Positions 19,809-28,139 of a stretch of 64,000 nt of DNA are shown here, in pieces. The stretch covers positions 2,046,001-2,110,000 of the forward strand of contig NZ_JAFBBV010000001.1 of assembly GCF_016907365.1 (NCBI RefSeq), in the 5' to 3' direction. Source of the DNA: Oerskovia paurometabola (lineage in GTDB: Bacteria; Actinomycetota; Actinomycetes; Actinomycetales; Cellulomonadaceae). The number at the start of each line of letters is the position of its first letter. Position 1 is the stretch's first letter. Both the position numbers and the translations under genes were made by a program. Below the pieces are notes generated by a model. That model did no database searches. It was not told where the DNA came from and was given only the letters and a program-made list of their open reading frames with translations.

Positions 19809-20843
19809 TCAGGGGCGAGGCTCGGGGAGCTGCGCGTCGATGAGCGCGTCCTCCTCCTCCTCGGCCGTGGGACCGCGCTTGCGGCGCGGCGCGGTCTCGC
19901 CCGGCGCACGGCCCGACGCCCGCTGCTCGCCGAGGAGGTCGCCCGCGGTGACGGTCTCGCGCTTCTCGCGGCGGATCAGGATGAGGAACCCGCCGATCGC
20001 GCCTGCCGCGAAGACGAACCACTGGAACGTGTAGGACAGGTGCGAGCCGGGGTCGGTGTCCGGGACGGGCAGCGGACGCAGCGACGCCGCCGGAGCGGGG
20101 TCCTCGGCCCGGAGCGACCCGTACGCGCCCACGGTCGCCCCCTCGGCCCACGCGGCGCCGTCGGGCCCTTCAGCGAGGACCTGGGCCGTGTTGATGGCCT
20201 GGACCTGCCCTGCCGGGGCGTCGCGACGCGACGCGGGCTCGTCCGCGCGCAGGCTGACCGTCACCTCGACCGTGCCGGCCGGGGGAGCGGGCACCGCGTC
20301 GGGGGCGCTCGCGTCGGCCCCGAGGGGCACGAAGCCGCGGTCGACGACCATGACGACCTTCTCGCCGCCGTCGGTCGGGGACGTCACGAACGGCACCAGG
20401 ACGTGGAAGCCCGCCTTGCCGCCCGCCGGACGGTTGCGCAGCAGGACCGTGGCGTCCTCGACGTAGGAGCCCTCGAGCGTCACGCGCTGCCACACGTCCT
20501 GCGGGTCCAGGACGGCGCCCGGGCCGTCGAGCACGTCCGTGAGCGGCACGGGCTCCGCGTCGTAGTTCGACTCGATGATCTCGATCTGCGCCGAGCGCGA
20601 CTCGTACCGGTGCCACTGCCACCGGCCCGCAAGGACGCACAGCGCGGCGACGAGCAGCACCCCGAGGGCGAGCGTCACCCACTGGCGCAGGGTCCGCGGC
20701 TCGGCCTTGGCGTCGCGCGACACGTCGTGCGCGAGCTGGTCCGCGTCGGGCTGCCGGGCGGCCTGCTGGGCGGGGATCACGTCCGGTCCTGCAGGTCCGG
20801 TAGGTCCGGCGGAGAGGTCGGGACCGGGGGAGGGCTGGGTCAC
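19809..20843 (-). CDS. SURF1 family cytochrome oxidase biogenesis protein
   Basis: 344 residues with two membrane helices, near residues 57-73 and 278-297, flanking an extracytoplasmic domain, the SURF1 layout. 'GRWQWHRYE' after the first helix and 'YTFQWFVFAAGA' at the second are characteristic. A Pro/Gly-rich N-terminus and a basic-acidic C-terminal tail are cytoplasmic extensions. It probably helps insert heme a into subunit I and so works with CtaA. The ATG overlaps the upstream small gene by four bases. Confidence 0.88.
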   Translation of the reverse strand: MTQPSPGPDLSAGPTGPAGPDVIPAQQAARQPDADQLAHDVSRDAKAEPRTLRQWVTLALGVLLVAALCVLAGRWQWHRYESRSAQIEIIESNYDAEPVPLTDVLDGPGAVLDPQDVWQRVTLEGSYVEDATVLLRNRPAGGKAGFHVLVPFVTSPTDGGEKVVMVVDRGFVPLGADASAPDAVPAPPAGTVEVTVSLRADEPASRRDAPAGQVQAINTAQVLAEGPDGAAWAEGATVGAYGSLRAEDPAPAASLRPLPVPDTDPGSHLSYTFQWFVFAAGAIGGFLILIRREKRETVTAGDLLGEQRASGRAPGETAPRRKRGPTAEEEEDALIDAQLPEPRP

Positions 20844-21088
20844 AGCTCGGGCCGGCGCTCGAGGTCCGCGACGGGGACGGTCTGCTTCCAGAAGTCACGG
20901 GCGCCGAGGAACGTCTCGAGGTGCTCGCGGTGGTCGTCGCACGCGAGCCACACCTTGCGGCGCTCGGGCGTGTGCAGCTTGGGGTTGTTCCAGAGCAGCC
21001 CCCAGACGGCCTCGGAGCGGCACCCCTTGCCGCTGCAGATCAGCTCACCCTCGTCGACGGGGTCGGCGAGGTGGAGGAGGTCAACCAT
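20840..21088 (-). CDS. Small Cys/His-rich protein (possible zinc ribbon) in SURF1 operon
   Basis: 82 residues. CSGKGC (near residues 19-24) and 'LACDDHREH' (near 49-57) provide three cysteines and two histidines in a pattern suited to one zinc ion. I do not recognise a named function. It is embedded between DUF3099 and SURF1 with overlaps on both sides (8 bp and 4 bp), so it is co-translated and possibly linked to oxidase assembly. The ATG at 21088 is preferred; the longer open frame upstream is only low-complexity Pro/Thr/Arg sequence. Confidence 0.75.
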   Translation of the reverse strand: MVDLLHLADPVDEGELICSGKGCRSEAVWGLLWNNPKLHTPERRKVWLACDDHREHLETFLGARDFWKQTVPVADLERRPEL

Positions 21089-21554
21089 CGTGCGGCTCCT
21101 GGTCGGTGGTTCGGTCGGTTCGGTCGGTGGTCGGGCGGGTGGTCGGCTCGGCGGCCTGGTCGCGGGTCCGGCCCGGGGTCTGGTCGGGAGCGGCGTCGGC
21201 GGCGTCCTGCGTGGTGGGGGCGTCCTCACGGACCTGGCCCTCGTCGTCGAGCTCGACGACCCTTCCGAGGCTCGGATGGTCGGGCGCGGACTCGACCTGG
21301 AGCCGCTCCATGGGGGAGACGTCGTAGGTCTTCTGGTCGCGCCCCGCGTTGACGAGCAGCACGGCGACGTACGGCAGCACGATCGCGGCGCCGATCAGGA
21401 CGAACGAGAACCACCCGTGGACGATCACCGCACCGAGGAAGCACACCAGCCGGATCCCCATCTGGATGAGGTACCGCTTGGTGCGTCGTGCCTGGTCCTC
21501 CGCGAGCGACTCCGGTGCGTTCGAGATGCTCGGCACCTGGTTGCTGCTGCTCAC
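21081..21554 (-). CDS. DUF3099 family membrane protein
   Basis: 157 residues. Two adjacent membrane helices (about 31-48 and 51-70) after a polar N-terminus with a conserved 'RRTKRYLIQMGIRLVCF' run. The C-terminal half is an acidic/Thr-rich tail ending in short TDRT-type repeats. DUF3099 is an actinobacterial family of unknown function. GTG start at 21554; TAGGAT ends six bases upstream, so the gene may be leaderless, though GGAGGG lies in the same six bases. First gene of the DUF3099-zinc protein-SURF1 operon. Confidence 0.85.
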   Translation of the reverse strand: MSSSNQVPSISNAPESLAEDQARRTKRYLIQMGIRLVCFLGAVIVHGWFSFVLIGAAIVLPYVAVLLVNAGRDQKTYDVSPMERLQVESAPDHPSLGRVVELDDEGQVREDAPTTQDAADAAPDQTPGRTRDQAAEPTTRPTTDRTDRTTDQEPHDG

Positions 21555-21560
21555 CCCTCC

Positions 21561-21587
21561 ATCCTACGTTTGTCGGAACCCGACAAA
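21561..21587. promoter_or_regulatory. Promoter of the DUF3099 operon with overlapping palindromic operator
   Basis: TAGGAT (21561-21566, minus strand) is the -10. Directly upstream, within the core promoter, is the perfect palindrome TTTGTCGGAACCCGACAAA (21569-21587; 8-bp arms, 3-bp centre). It is also 139 bp upstream of fabG on the other strand. It is likely the site of a dimeric repressor of unknown identity. Confidence 0.6.
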
Positions 21588-21725
21588 GGACCCCGGCGGC
21601 CTGTGATGGTCCCTGCGCGCACGCGGTCCGGCGCGCGGGGTACCGTCGTGGCGGCGACGTGCCGGCCGTGCGGGACCTGTCCCGCCGAAGGCGTCGCCTC
21701 CCAGCCACCCGAACGAGGAGATGTC

Positions 21726-22454
21726 GTGTCCGAAGCCCCCGCTTCCCCCGCCCCGCGCACCGTGGTCGTCACGGGCGCCAACCGGGGCATCGGCCGCTCG
21801 ATCGCCGAGCGCTTCGTCGCGAACGGCGACCGCGTCGCGACGATCTACCGCAGCGGCGACCTCCCCGAGGGGGTCTTCGGCGTCGTGGGCGACATCACCG
21901 ACACCGACGCCGTCGACGCGGCCTTCACCGCGATCGAGGCCGAGCTCGGCCCGGTCGAGGTCCTGGTCGCGAACGCGGGCGTGACCCGCGACCAGCTCCT
22001 CATGCGCATGACCGACGACGAGTTCGAGTCGGTCATCGACGTGAACCTCACCGGGACGTTCCGCTGCGTGCGCCGCGTCTCCAAGGGCATGATCCGCCTG
22101 CGCCGCGGTCGCATCGTCCTCATCTCCTCGGTCGTGGGCCTGTACGGCGGCCCGGGCCAGGTCAACTACTCGGCGTCCAAGGCTGCGCTGGTCGGCATGG
22201 CTCGCTCCATCACGCGCGAGCTGGGCGGGCGCGGCATCACCGCGAACGTGGTCGCGCCCGGGTTCATCGAGACGGCCATGACGGCCGAGCTGCCCGAGGA
22301 GCGGCAGAAGCAGTACAAGGCCAACATCCCCGCGGGACGCTTCGCCCAGGCGGACGAGGTCGCGGGCGTCGTGCAGTTCCTCGCCTCGCCCGACGCGGGC
22401 TACATCAGCGGCGCCGTGATCCCGGTCGACGGCGGCCTCGGCATGGGCCACTGA
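21726..22454 (+). CDS. fabG: 3-oxoacyl-ACP reductase FabG
   Basis: NADPH-dependent beta-ketoacyl reduction step of fatty acid synthesis. 242 residues, short-chain dehydrogenase fold. The cofactor motif TGANRGIG starts at residue 16, and Asn107, Ser135, Tyr148 and Lys152 form the catalytic tetrad. The GTG at 21726 has GAGGAG at 21715-21720. It sits just before an InhA-type enoyl reductase, the classic actinobacterial fabG1-inhA order. Confidence 0.93.
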   Translation: MSEAPASPAPRTVVVTGANRGIGRSIAERFVANGDRVATIYRSGDLPEGVFGVVGDITDTDAVDAAFTAIEAELGPVEVLVANAGVTRDQLLMRMTDDEFESVIDVNLTGTFRCVRRVSKGMIRLRRGRIVLISSVVGLYGGPGQVNYSASKAALVGMARSITRELGGRGITANVVAPGFIETAMTAELPEERQKQYKANIPAGRFAQADEVAGVVQFLASPDAGYISGAVIPVDGGLGMGH

Positions 22455-22517
22455 GTCCACCGGCAGGCCCGGTCCGAGGCGTCTCGGACCACCGCGCACG
22501 CCACCGAGGAGCACAGC

Positions 22518-22574
22518 GTGTCCCTCGCCACACCGCTCGACCCGCCCAGAACTACCCGGGCGGGTCGTCCATGA
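22518..22574 (+). CDS. Possible 18-codon upstream ORF (first of two before fabI)
   Basis: MSLATPLDPPRTTRAGRP from a GTG at 22518 with GAGGAG at 22506-22511, six bases upstream. Its TGA overlaps the ATG of the next micro-ORF (ATGA at 22571-22574). A 9-bp hairpin (22539-22566) lies inside it. It is too short to judge by composition. Confidence 0.35.
   Translation: MSLATPLDPPRTTRAGRP
22539..22566 (+). promoter_or_regulatory. Hairpin in the fabG-fabI leader
   Basis: GACCCGCCC (22539-22547) pairs with GGGCGGGTC (22558-22566) around a 10-nt loop. It lies within the first micro-ORF and ends five bases before the second. A ribosome translating the first micro-ORF would open it. Confidence 0.5.
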
Positions 22575-22618
22575 GTACGCTCAAGCAGCGCACGACGAAA
22601 GAACGGAAGAAGAACTGA
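22571..22618 (+). CDS. Possible 15-codon upstream ORF coupled to fabI
   Basis: MSTLKQRTTKERKKN, strongly basic. Its stop overlaps the fabI start (TGATG, 22616-22620) and its start overlaps the preceding micro-ORF stop. The A-rich codons near its end (GAACGGAAGAAG) also serve as the fabI ribosome binding site, which alone could explain the frame. Confidence 0.35.
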   Translation: MSTLKQRTTKERKKN

Positions 22619-23385
22619 TGGGTCTGCTCGAAGGCAAGAAGCTCCTGGTCACCGGCGTCCTCACCGACTCCTCGATCGCGTTCCACGCGGCCCGGCTCGC
22701 GCAGGAGGAGGGGGCCACGGTCGTGCTCTCCTCGTTCGGGCGCCAGATGAAGCTCACGCAGGCGTTCGCGAAGCGTCTGCCGGTCGAGGCGCCCGTCGTG
22801 CAGCTCGACGTGACGAACGAGGAGGACCTCGCGGGCCTGGCCGACGCGGTCCGCGAGCACGTCGACGCGCTCGACGGCGTCGTGCACTCGATCGGGTTCG
22901 CGCCCCAGTCCGTCATGGGCGGTAACTTCCTGTCCGCGAGCTGGGAGGACGTCGCGACCGCGCTGCAGGTCTCGACCTTCTCCTACAAGTCCCTCGCCGT
23001 GGCCGCCAAGCCGCTCATGACGAACGGCGGCGCCGTGGTCGGGCTGACGTTCGACGCACAGTTCGCGTGGCCCGTGTACGACTGGATGGGCGTCGCCAAG
23101 GCCGGGCTCGAGTCCGCGAACCGCTACCTGGCGCGCGACCTCGGCCCCGAGGGCATCCGCACGAACCTGGTCTCCGCCGGCCCGATCCGCACGACGGCCG
23201 CGAAGTCGATCCCCGGGTTCGAGCAGATGGAGGACGGCTGGCCGACGCGCGCACCGCTCGGCTGGGACCAGATGACCGCGGAGCCTGCCGCACGCGCCGT
23301 CGTCGCTCTCCTGTCAGACTGGTTCCCGGCGACGACCGGGGAGATCGTGCACGTCGACGGCGGCGTGCACGCCATGGGTCTGTGA
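22618..23385 (+). CDS. fabI: Enoyl-ACP reductase, FabI/InhA type
   Basis: NADH-dependent last reduction of the fatty acid elongation cycle, target of isoniazid- and triclosan-type inhibitors. 255 residues. 'VTGVLTDSSIA' at the N-terminus binds NADH; Ser91 in HSIGFAPQ corresponds to InhA Ser94; Tyr154 and Lys161 (YDWMGVAK) are catalytic; the protein ends 'VDGGVHAMGL'. The ATG overlaps the stop of a 15-codon upstream frame, so translation may be coupled. Confidence 0.95.
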   Translation: MGLLEGKKLLVTGVLTDSSIAFHAARLAQEEGATVVLSSFGRQMKLTQAFAKRLPVEAPVVQLDVTNEEDLAGLADAVREHVDALDGVVHSIGFAPQSVMGGNFLSASWEDVATALQVSTFSYKSLAVAAKPLMTNGGAVVGLTFDAQFAWPVYDWMGVAKAGLESANRYLARDLGPEGIRTNLVSAGPIRTTAAKSIPGFEQMEDGWPTRAPLGWDQMTAEPAARAVVALLSDWFPATTGEIVHVDGGVHAMGL

Positions 23386-23399
23386 CGAGAGGGACGAAC

Positions 23400-23969
23400 G
23401 TGCGAGATGGCCGATCGGCGGCGTCGTTCGACGCCACCGGGCCCGGGGTCCCGGGCCGTACGCACCGGCTGGTGCTGCTCCGGCACGCGAAGGCCGAGCC
23501 TGCGGGGGGCGTCGACGACGTCCTGCGTCCGCTCGCGCTCAACGGGCGGCGCCAGGCCGGCCGGGTCGGTGCCGCGCTCGCCCACTCCGCGCTCGTCCCC
23601 GAGCTCGTCCTGTGCTCCTCGGCGCTGCGCACGCGCCAGACCTGGGAGCTGCTCGCCGCGAACCTGGGTGACGTCGCCCCCGAGGTCGTGGTGACGGACA
23701 CCCTGTACGCCGCGGGGGTCAAGGACGTCGTGGACCTGGTCCACGGCGCCGACTCCCGCGTGCGGACGCTCCTCGTGATCGGTCACGAGCCGACCATGGC
23801 CGCCACGGCGGCGCACCTGGCTTCCCCCGGCTCCGACTCGGGCGCCCTGGCGCAGGTCCGCGTCGGTGTCCCGACCGCGACCTACAGCGTGCTGGAGTCC
23901 CTCACGCCGTGGAGCGAGTGGACCGACGGTGTCGCGGACCTGACGTACGTCGGGCGCCCCGCGAGCTGA
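23400..23969 (+). CDS. SixA-like histidine phosphatase
   Basis: 189 residues. The phosphatase core begins with 'LVLLRHAKAEP' (RHG-type motif, nucleophile His), followed by 'LCSSALRTRQTW' and 'LLVIGHEPTMAA' with the second histidine; this is the short phosphohistidine phosphatase SixA type. Target unknown. The GTG at 23400 has GAGAGGG six bases upstream; an earlier in-frame GTG overlapping the fabI stop (23382) is possible but lacks a good site. Confidence 0.85.
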   Translation: MRDGRSAASFDATGPGVPGRTHRLVLLRHAKAEPAGGVDDVLRPLALNGRRQAGRVGAALAHSALVPELVLCSSALRTRQTWELLAANLGDVAPEVVVTDTLYAAGVKDVVDLVHGADSRVRTLLVIGHEPTMAATAAHLASPGSDSGALAQVRVGVPTATYSVLESLTPWSEWTDGVADLTYVGRPAS

Positions 23970-24004
23970 GCCGAGCCGCGCAGAGGCCCGACGGGCAGGT
24001 AGCA

Positions 24005-24051
24005 CGACGACGGCCCCTTCTCCCGCTGACCGGGGGAAGGGGCCGTCGTCG
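24005..24051. terminator. Bidirectional terminator hairpin
   Basis: 20-nt arms 24005-24024 and 24032-24051 with one G-U pair and a 7-nt loop, between the convergent sixA-like gene and serB. Confidence 0.85.
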
Positions 24052-24059
24052 TCGGGCTC

Positions 24060-24716
24060 TCAGGCCTGTGCGTCGATGATCTCCAGCACCGCGTCGAGGC
24101 GCGGCCCCGGCACCGAGTAGGGCGCCTGGGCGACCACGACGGGCTTGGCGGCGAACGCGATCCCGATCCCGGCGGCGCCGATCATGTCGAGGTCGTTGGC
24201 GCCGTCGCCGATCGCGACGGTGTCCGTCATGTCGACGCCCTCGGCGGCAGCGAGGTCGCGCAACGTGGCCTCCTTGGTGGCCCGGTCGATCACGGGGCCG
24301 GTCGTGCGTCCCGTGAGGCGGCCGTCCTCGACCTCGAGGCGGTTCGCCCGGAAGTGCGTGATCCCCAGCCGCGCGGCCAGGGGAGCCACGATCTCCTCGA
24401 AGCCGCCCGACACCAGTGCCACGGTCCACCCGCGGCGCTGGAGCTCGGCGACGAGCTCGGTGGCACCGGGCGTGAGCGTGACCTTCTCGAGCACGTCCTC
24501 GAACGCGCTGACCGGAACCCCGGCCAGGGTCGCGACGCGTTCGCGCAGCGACTCTGCGAAGTCGATCTCCCCGCGCATCGCGCGCTCGGTGACGTCCGCG
24601 ACGAGGTCGCGCGTCCCGGCGTGGTCGGCGAGGAGCTCGACGACCTCCTGCGTGATGAGCGTGGAGTCCACGTCCATCACGACGAGGCGGCGGGTCGAGG
24701 CGGGTCGGGCGGTCAT
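24060..24716 (-). CDS. serB: Phosphoserine phosphatase SerB (short form)
   Basis: Last step of serine biosynthesis. 218 residues, HAD fold: nucleophile Asp15 and Asp17 in DVDST, 'VSGGF' as motif II, and GDGANDLDM for Mg2+ binding. It lacks the N-terminal ACT domains found in mycobacterial SerB2, so it is probably not feedback-regulated by serine through that domain. The ATG lies four bases after the glgC stop, so it is co-transcribed with glycogen synthesis, an unexpected pairing. Confidence 0.92.
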   Translation of the reverse strand: MTARPASTRRLVVMDVDSTLITQEVVELLADHAGTRDLVADVTERAMRGEIDFAESLRERVATLAGVPVSAFEDVLEKVTLTPGATELVAELQRRGWTVALVSGGFEEIVAPLAARLGITHFRANRLEVEDGRLTGRTTGPVIDRATKEATLRDLAAAEGVDMTDTVAIGDGANDLDMIGAAGIGIAFAAKPVVVAQAPYSVPGPRLDAVLEIIDAQA

Positions 24717-24720
24717 GGTG

Positions 24721-25959
24721 CTATTCAACGATGGTTCCCTTGGGGACGACGGTGATGCCCGAGTCGGTGACCGTGAAGCCCCGCGCACGGTCCTGCTCGG
24801 GGTCGAGGCCGATGCGGGCACGCTCGGTGACGATCACGTTCTTGTCGAGGATCGCGCGGTGGACCTGCGCGTGCCGCTCGACCTGGACGCCGTCCATGAG
24901 GACGGAGTCGGAGACGGACGACCAGGAGTGCAGGTAGACGCCGGGGGACAGGACCGAGCCCACGACGGTGGCGCCGGAGATGATGACGCCGGGGGAGACG
25001 AGCGAGTCCGCGGCGTGGCCCAGGCGGCCCTGGCCCGAGTGGACGAACTTGGCCGGCGGCAGGCCGACGTACCCGGTGTGCAGGGGCCACTCGTCGTTGT
25101 ACAGGTTGAAGACGGGCGTGATCGAGATGAGGTCCTTGTTCGCGTCGTAGTACGCGTCGAGGGTCCCGACGTCACGCCAGTAGTCCCGGTCACGGTCCGT
25201 CGAGCCGGGGACGTCGTTGCGGATGAAGTCGTAGACGCCTGCGGTGCCGCGTGCGACGAAGGCCGGGACGATGTCGCCGCCCATGTCGTGGCGCGAGTCC
25301 GGGTCGCTCGCGTCGGCGGTCACGGCGGCCACGAGCGCGTCGGCGTCGATGACGTAGTTGCCCATCGAGGCGAGGATCTCGCCGGGGGAGTCGGCCAGGC
25401 CGACGGGGTCGGTCGGCTTCTCGAGGAACGCGCGGATCTTGGCCGGGTCCTCGGGGTCGGTGTCGATGACCCCGAACTGGTCGGCCATGGAGATGGGCTG
25501 GCGGATGCCGGCGACGGTGAGCTCGGCGCCCGAGGCGATGTGCGCGTCGACCATCTGGGAGAAGTCCATGCGGTACACGTGGTCCGCACCGACGACCACG
25601 ACGATGTCGGGGCGTTCGTCCTCGATGATGTTGAGGCACTGGTAGATCGCGTCGGCGCTGCCGAGGTACCAGTGCTTGCCCACCCGCTGCTGTGCCGGCA
25701 CCGGCGCGACGAAGTTCCCGAGCAACGACGACATGCGCCACGTCTTGGTGATGTGGCGGTCGAGGCTGTGGGACTTGTACTGCGTCAGCACGACGATGTG
25801 CAGGTAGTGCGAGTTCACCAGGTTCGACAGCGCGAAGTCGACCAGGCGGTAGATACCGCCGAACGGTACGGCCGGCTTGGCGCGGTGGGCGGTGAGCGGC
25901 ATGAGCCGGTTGCCCTCGCCACCGGCGAGGACGATTGCAAGGACACGTGGGGCGGCCAT
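24721..25959 (-). CDS. glgC: Glucose-1-phosphate adenylyltransferase
   Basis: Makes ADP-glucose for glycogen synthesis. 412 residues. '[26 protein letters not shown]' holds the nucleotide-binding and substrate signature (a [11 protein letters not shown] core with [10 protein letters not shown]), and a C-terminal left-handed beta-helix follows. The ATG at 25959 is chosen over the TTG at 25965 because a TAAGGT -10 (25967-25972, minus strand) ends exactly seven bases upstream, indicating a leaderless mRNA. It is divergent from glgA. Confidence 0.94.
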   Translation of the reverse strand: MAAPRVLAIVLAGGEGNRLMPLTAHRAKPAVPFGGIYRLVDFALSNLVNSHYLHIVVLTQYKSHSLDRHITKTWRMSSLLGNFVAPVPAQQRVGKHWYLGSADAIYQCLNIIEDERPDIVVVVGADHVYRMDFSQMVDAHIASGAELTVAGIRQPISMADQFGVIDTDPEDPAKIRAFLEKPTDPVGLADSPGEILASMGNYVIDADALVAAVTADASDPDSRHDMGGDIVPAFVARGTAGVYDFIRNDVPGSTDRDRDYWRDVGTLDAYYDANKDLISITPVFNLYNDEWPLHTGYVGLPPAKFVHSGQGRLGHAADSLVSPGVIISGATVVGSVLSPGVYLHSWSSVSDSVLMDGVQVERHAQVHRAILDKNVIVTERARIGLDPEQDRARGFTVTDSGITVVPKGTIVE

Positions 25960-25966
25960 GGGCAAA

Positions 25967-25972
25967 ACCTTA
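25967..25972 (-). promoter_or_regulatory. -10 element of leaderless glgC
   Basis: TAAGGT on the minus strand with a seven-base gap to the ATG at 25959. Confidence 0.5.
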
Positions 25973-26084
25973 AGGCCACGCGCACGGTTCGCGGTGACCG
26001 AACCGCAGGCTGGTCGGGGTTCGTCCCACGACGTGGTGACGGCTGCCCGGGCGGGGCGGTGCGCACGAGTCGCGCGGACCGCGC

Positions 26085-26090
26085 TAGCGT
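26085..26090 (+). promoter_or_regulatory. -10 element of leaderless glgA
   Basis: TAGCGT with a seven-base gap to the GTG at 26098. It is the divergent counterpart of the glgC promoter 112 bp away. Confidence 0.5.
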
Positions 26091-26097
26091 GTGGCGC

Positions 26098-27318
26098 GTG
26101 AGAGTCGACCTGCTAACCCGTGAGTACCCGCCCTACGTCTACGGAGGCGCGGGCGTCCACGTCGCCGAGCTGTCCCGTGTGCTGCGCGAGCGCATCGACG
26201 TGCGCGTGCGCGCGTTCGACGGGTCGCGCGCCGAGGAGGGCGTGACGGGCTACTCGGTCCCCGGTTCGCTCGCGTCGGCGAACGCGGTCCTGGGCACCTT
26301 CGGCGTGGACCTCGCGATGGCCGACGACGTCGCGGGCGCGGACCTCGTGCACTCGCACACCTGGTACGCCAACCTCGCGGGTCACCTGGCCTCGCTCCTG
26401 CACGGGATCCCGCACGTGCTCAGCGCGCACTCGCTCGAACCGCTGCGCCCGTGGAAGGCCGAGCAGCTCGGCGGCGGCTACGCGCTGTCCGGCTGGGCCG
26501 AGAAGACCGCCTACGAGGCGGCCGCGGGCATCATCGCGGTCTCGGCGGGCATGCGTGCGGACATCCTGCGCTGCTACCCGGACGTCGACCCGGCCAGGGT
26601 CCACGTGGTCCACAACGGGATCGACCTGGACGGCTGGCGCCGTCCGGAGTCCGAGGCGCAGGTCGCCGCGGCGGACCGTGTGGTCCGCGACCTCGGGATC
26701 GACCCCGAGCGTCCGGCCGTGGTCTTCGTGGGGCGCATCACGCGCCAGAAGGGCCTGCCGTACCTGCTGCGGGCGGCCGCGCAGCTGCCCCCCGAGGTCC
26801 AGCTGGTCCTGTGCGCGGGTGCGCCCGACACCCCCGAGATCGCGACCGAGGTGAGCGACGCCGTCGCGCGCCTCGCGGAGCAGCGCACGGGCGTGGTCTG
26901 GATCGAGCAGATGCTCCCGCGCGAGGAGCTCGTCGCGGTCCTCGCGGCCTCGACCGTCTTCGTGTGCCCCTCGGTCTACGAGCCGCTCGGCATCGTCAAC
27001 CTCGAGGCCATGGCCGTGGGGCTGCCGGTCGTGGGGTCCGCGACGGGCGGCATCCCCGAGGTGATCGACGACGGCGTCACGGGCCACCTGGTCCCGATCG
27101 AGCAGGTCGACGACGGGACGGGCACGCCCGTGGACCCGGACCGCTTCGTGGCCGACCTCGCCGCGGCGCTCGTCGCGGTCGTGTCCGACCCCGCGCGCGC
27201 CCGGGAGATGGGCCGCGCGGCTCGCACCCGGGTCGAGGACCACTTCGCGTGGGACGCGATCGCGGACCGCACGCTCGAGGTCTACCGCAGCGTGCTGGGG
27301 TCCGGTCCGGTCGCGTAG
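26098..27318 (+). CDS. glgA: Glycogen synthase, actinobacterial GlgA type (GT4)
   Basis: 406 residues, GT-B fold. '[18 protein letters not shown]' at the N-terminus binds ADP-glucose, and the late '[19 protein letters not shown]' carries the EX7E catalytic motif. In mycobacteria the homolog GlgM/GlgA makes maltose-1-phosphate or glucan, so the exact acceptor is uncertain. The GTG at 26098 is placed by the promoter spacing. The 3' end overlaps the convergent gene by 37 bp. Confidence 0.92.
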   Translation: MRVDLLTREYPPYVYGGAGVHVAELSRVLRERIDVRVRAFDGSRAEEGVTGYSVPGSLASANAVLGTFGVDLAMADDVAGADLVHSHTWYANLAGHLASLLHGIPHVLSAHSLEPLRPWKAEQLGGGYALSGWAEKTAYEAAAGIIAVSAGMRADILRCYPDVDPARVHVVHNGIDLDGWRRPESEAQVAAADRVVRDLGIDPERPAVVFVGRITRQKGLPYLLRAAAQLPPEVQLVLCAGAPDTPEIATEVSDAVARLAEQRTGVVWIEQMLPREELVAVLAASTVFVCPSVYEPLGIVNLEAMAVGLPVVGSATGGIPEVIDDGVTGHLVPIEQVDDGTGTPVDPDRFVADLAAALVAVVSDPARAREMGRAARTRVEDHFAWDAIADRTLEVYRSVLGSGPVA

Positions 27319-28112
27319 CGCGCCGTCGCGGCGGACATGGCCCGTCGCGCGGCCCGGTCGACCTCGCGCAGGGCGGTCGAGCGCTGGTCGGCCTGCCACA
27401 GGTTGACGGCGCCGCCGTCGTCGGCCGTGGCGAGGTCGACGATCGCCCGCAGCCGAGCAGCCTGCGCGAGCACGCGCACGCGGCGCGCCTCGGCCTCCCC
27501 GCGCACCGCGGGCAGGGGCCAGTCCGGGGGAGTCGTGGACCGCAGCGACGCGATGGTCTCGGCCGCGTCCTCGCGCCAGCGCGCGACGTCGAGCGAGGCG
27601 AGGGCCTCGGTCGCGGTCAGCAGCGCGACGCGCAGGTCCCGCTCGGCGTCGGCCAGCGGCCCGACGGCGGCGAGCACCTGGGTGCGCCACGTCGGGACGG
27701 GCGTCACGTGCCAGGCGACCAGGTGACCCGTCTCGTAGACGGAGCCGAACTCGGTGATCTCGGGCACGAGAGCCCACGCGCCCTCGGCGGACTGCACGAG
27801 CAGGCACTCCTGCGCGTCGGTCGCGTCCGCGCTCACGGCGGCGGGCACCCCCAGCACGTCGCCGGGGGCGGGGAGGGCCGCGCAGACCTCGACCGGGCCC
27901 CGGGTCCAGGCCGTGAGCAGGTCGAGGAGGGTCGAGGCGTCGTCGGACCCCTCGACCGTGTGAGGTTCGTCGTCCTGCCGGACGGCCGCGACGGCCCGGC
28001 GGAGCAGCGCGTCGTCGGGCACCTGGGCCGCGCCGGGCTGCGGGGCGAGCGCCTGCACCCACAGGGCGAGGACGACGGCGCGGGGGAGCGGGAGGGTCGA
28101 GTGGGATTCCAC
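27282..28112 (-). CDS. Hypothetical protein, unrecognised family
   Basis: 276 residues, rich in Ala, Leu, Arg and Asp, with no signal peptide or membrane segment. A central 'TGHLVAWHVTPVPTWRTQVL' stretch and a helical C-terminal half (residues 170-270) are the main features; I recognise no domain. The start is taken as the GTG at 28112, seven bases after a TAGGTT -10 (a TTG at 28121 is alternative). It overlaps the 3' end of glgA and is transcribed divergently from the ABC ATPase through a shared palindromic -10. Confidence 0.7.
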   Translation of the reverse strand: MESHSTLPLPRAVVLALWVQALAPQPGAAQVPDDALLRRAVAAVRQDDEPHTVEGSDDASTLLDLLTAWTRGPVEVCAALPAPGDVLGVPAAVSADATDAQECLLVQSAEGAWALVPEITEFGSVYETGHLVAWHVTPVPTWRTQVLAAVGPLADAERDLRVALLTATEALASLDVARWREDAAETIASLRSTTPPDWPLPAVRGEAEARRVRVLAQAARLRAIVDLATADDGGAVNLWQADQRSTALREVDRAARRAMSAATARYATGPDPSTLR

Positions 28113-28119
28113 GTCAGCC

Positions 28120-28131
28120 AACCTATAGGGT
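28120..28131. promoter_or_regulatory. Bidirectional promoter with palindromic -10
   Basis: The self-complementary CCTATAGG (28122-28129) provides -10 elements in both directions: TAGGGT (28126-28131, plus), eight bases before the ATG at 28140, and TAGGTT (28120-28125, minus), seven bases before the GTG at 28112. Both transcripts would be leaderless and start only about 27 bp apart. Confidence 0.6.
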
Positions 28132-28139
28132 CGTGTCCC

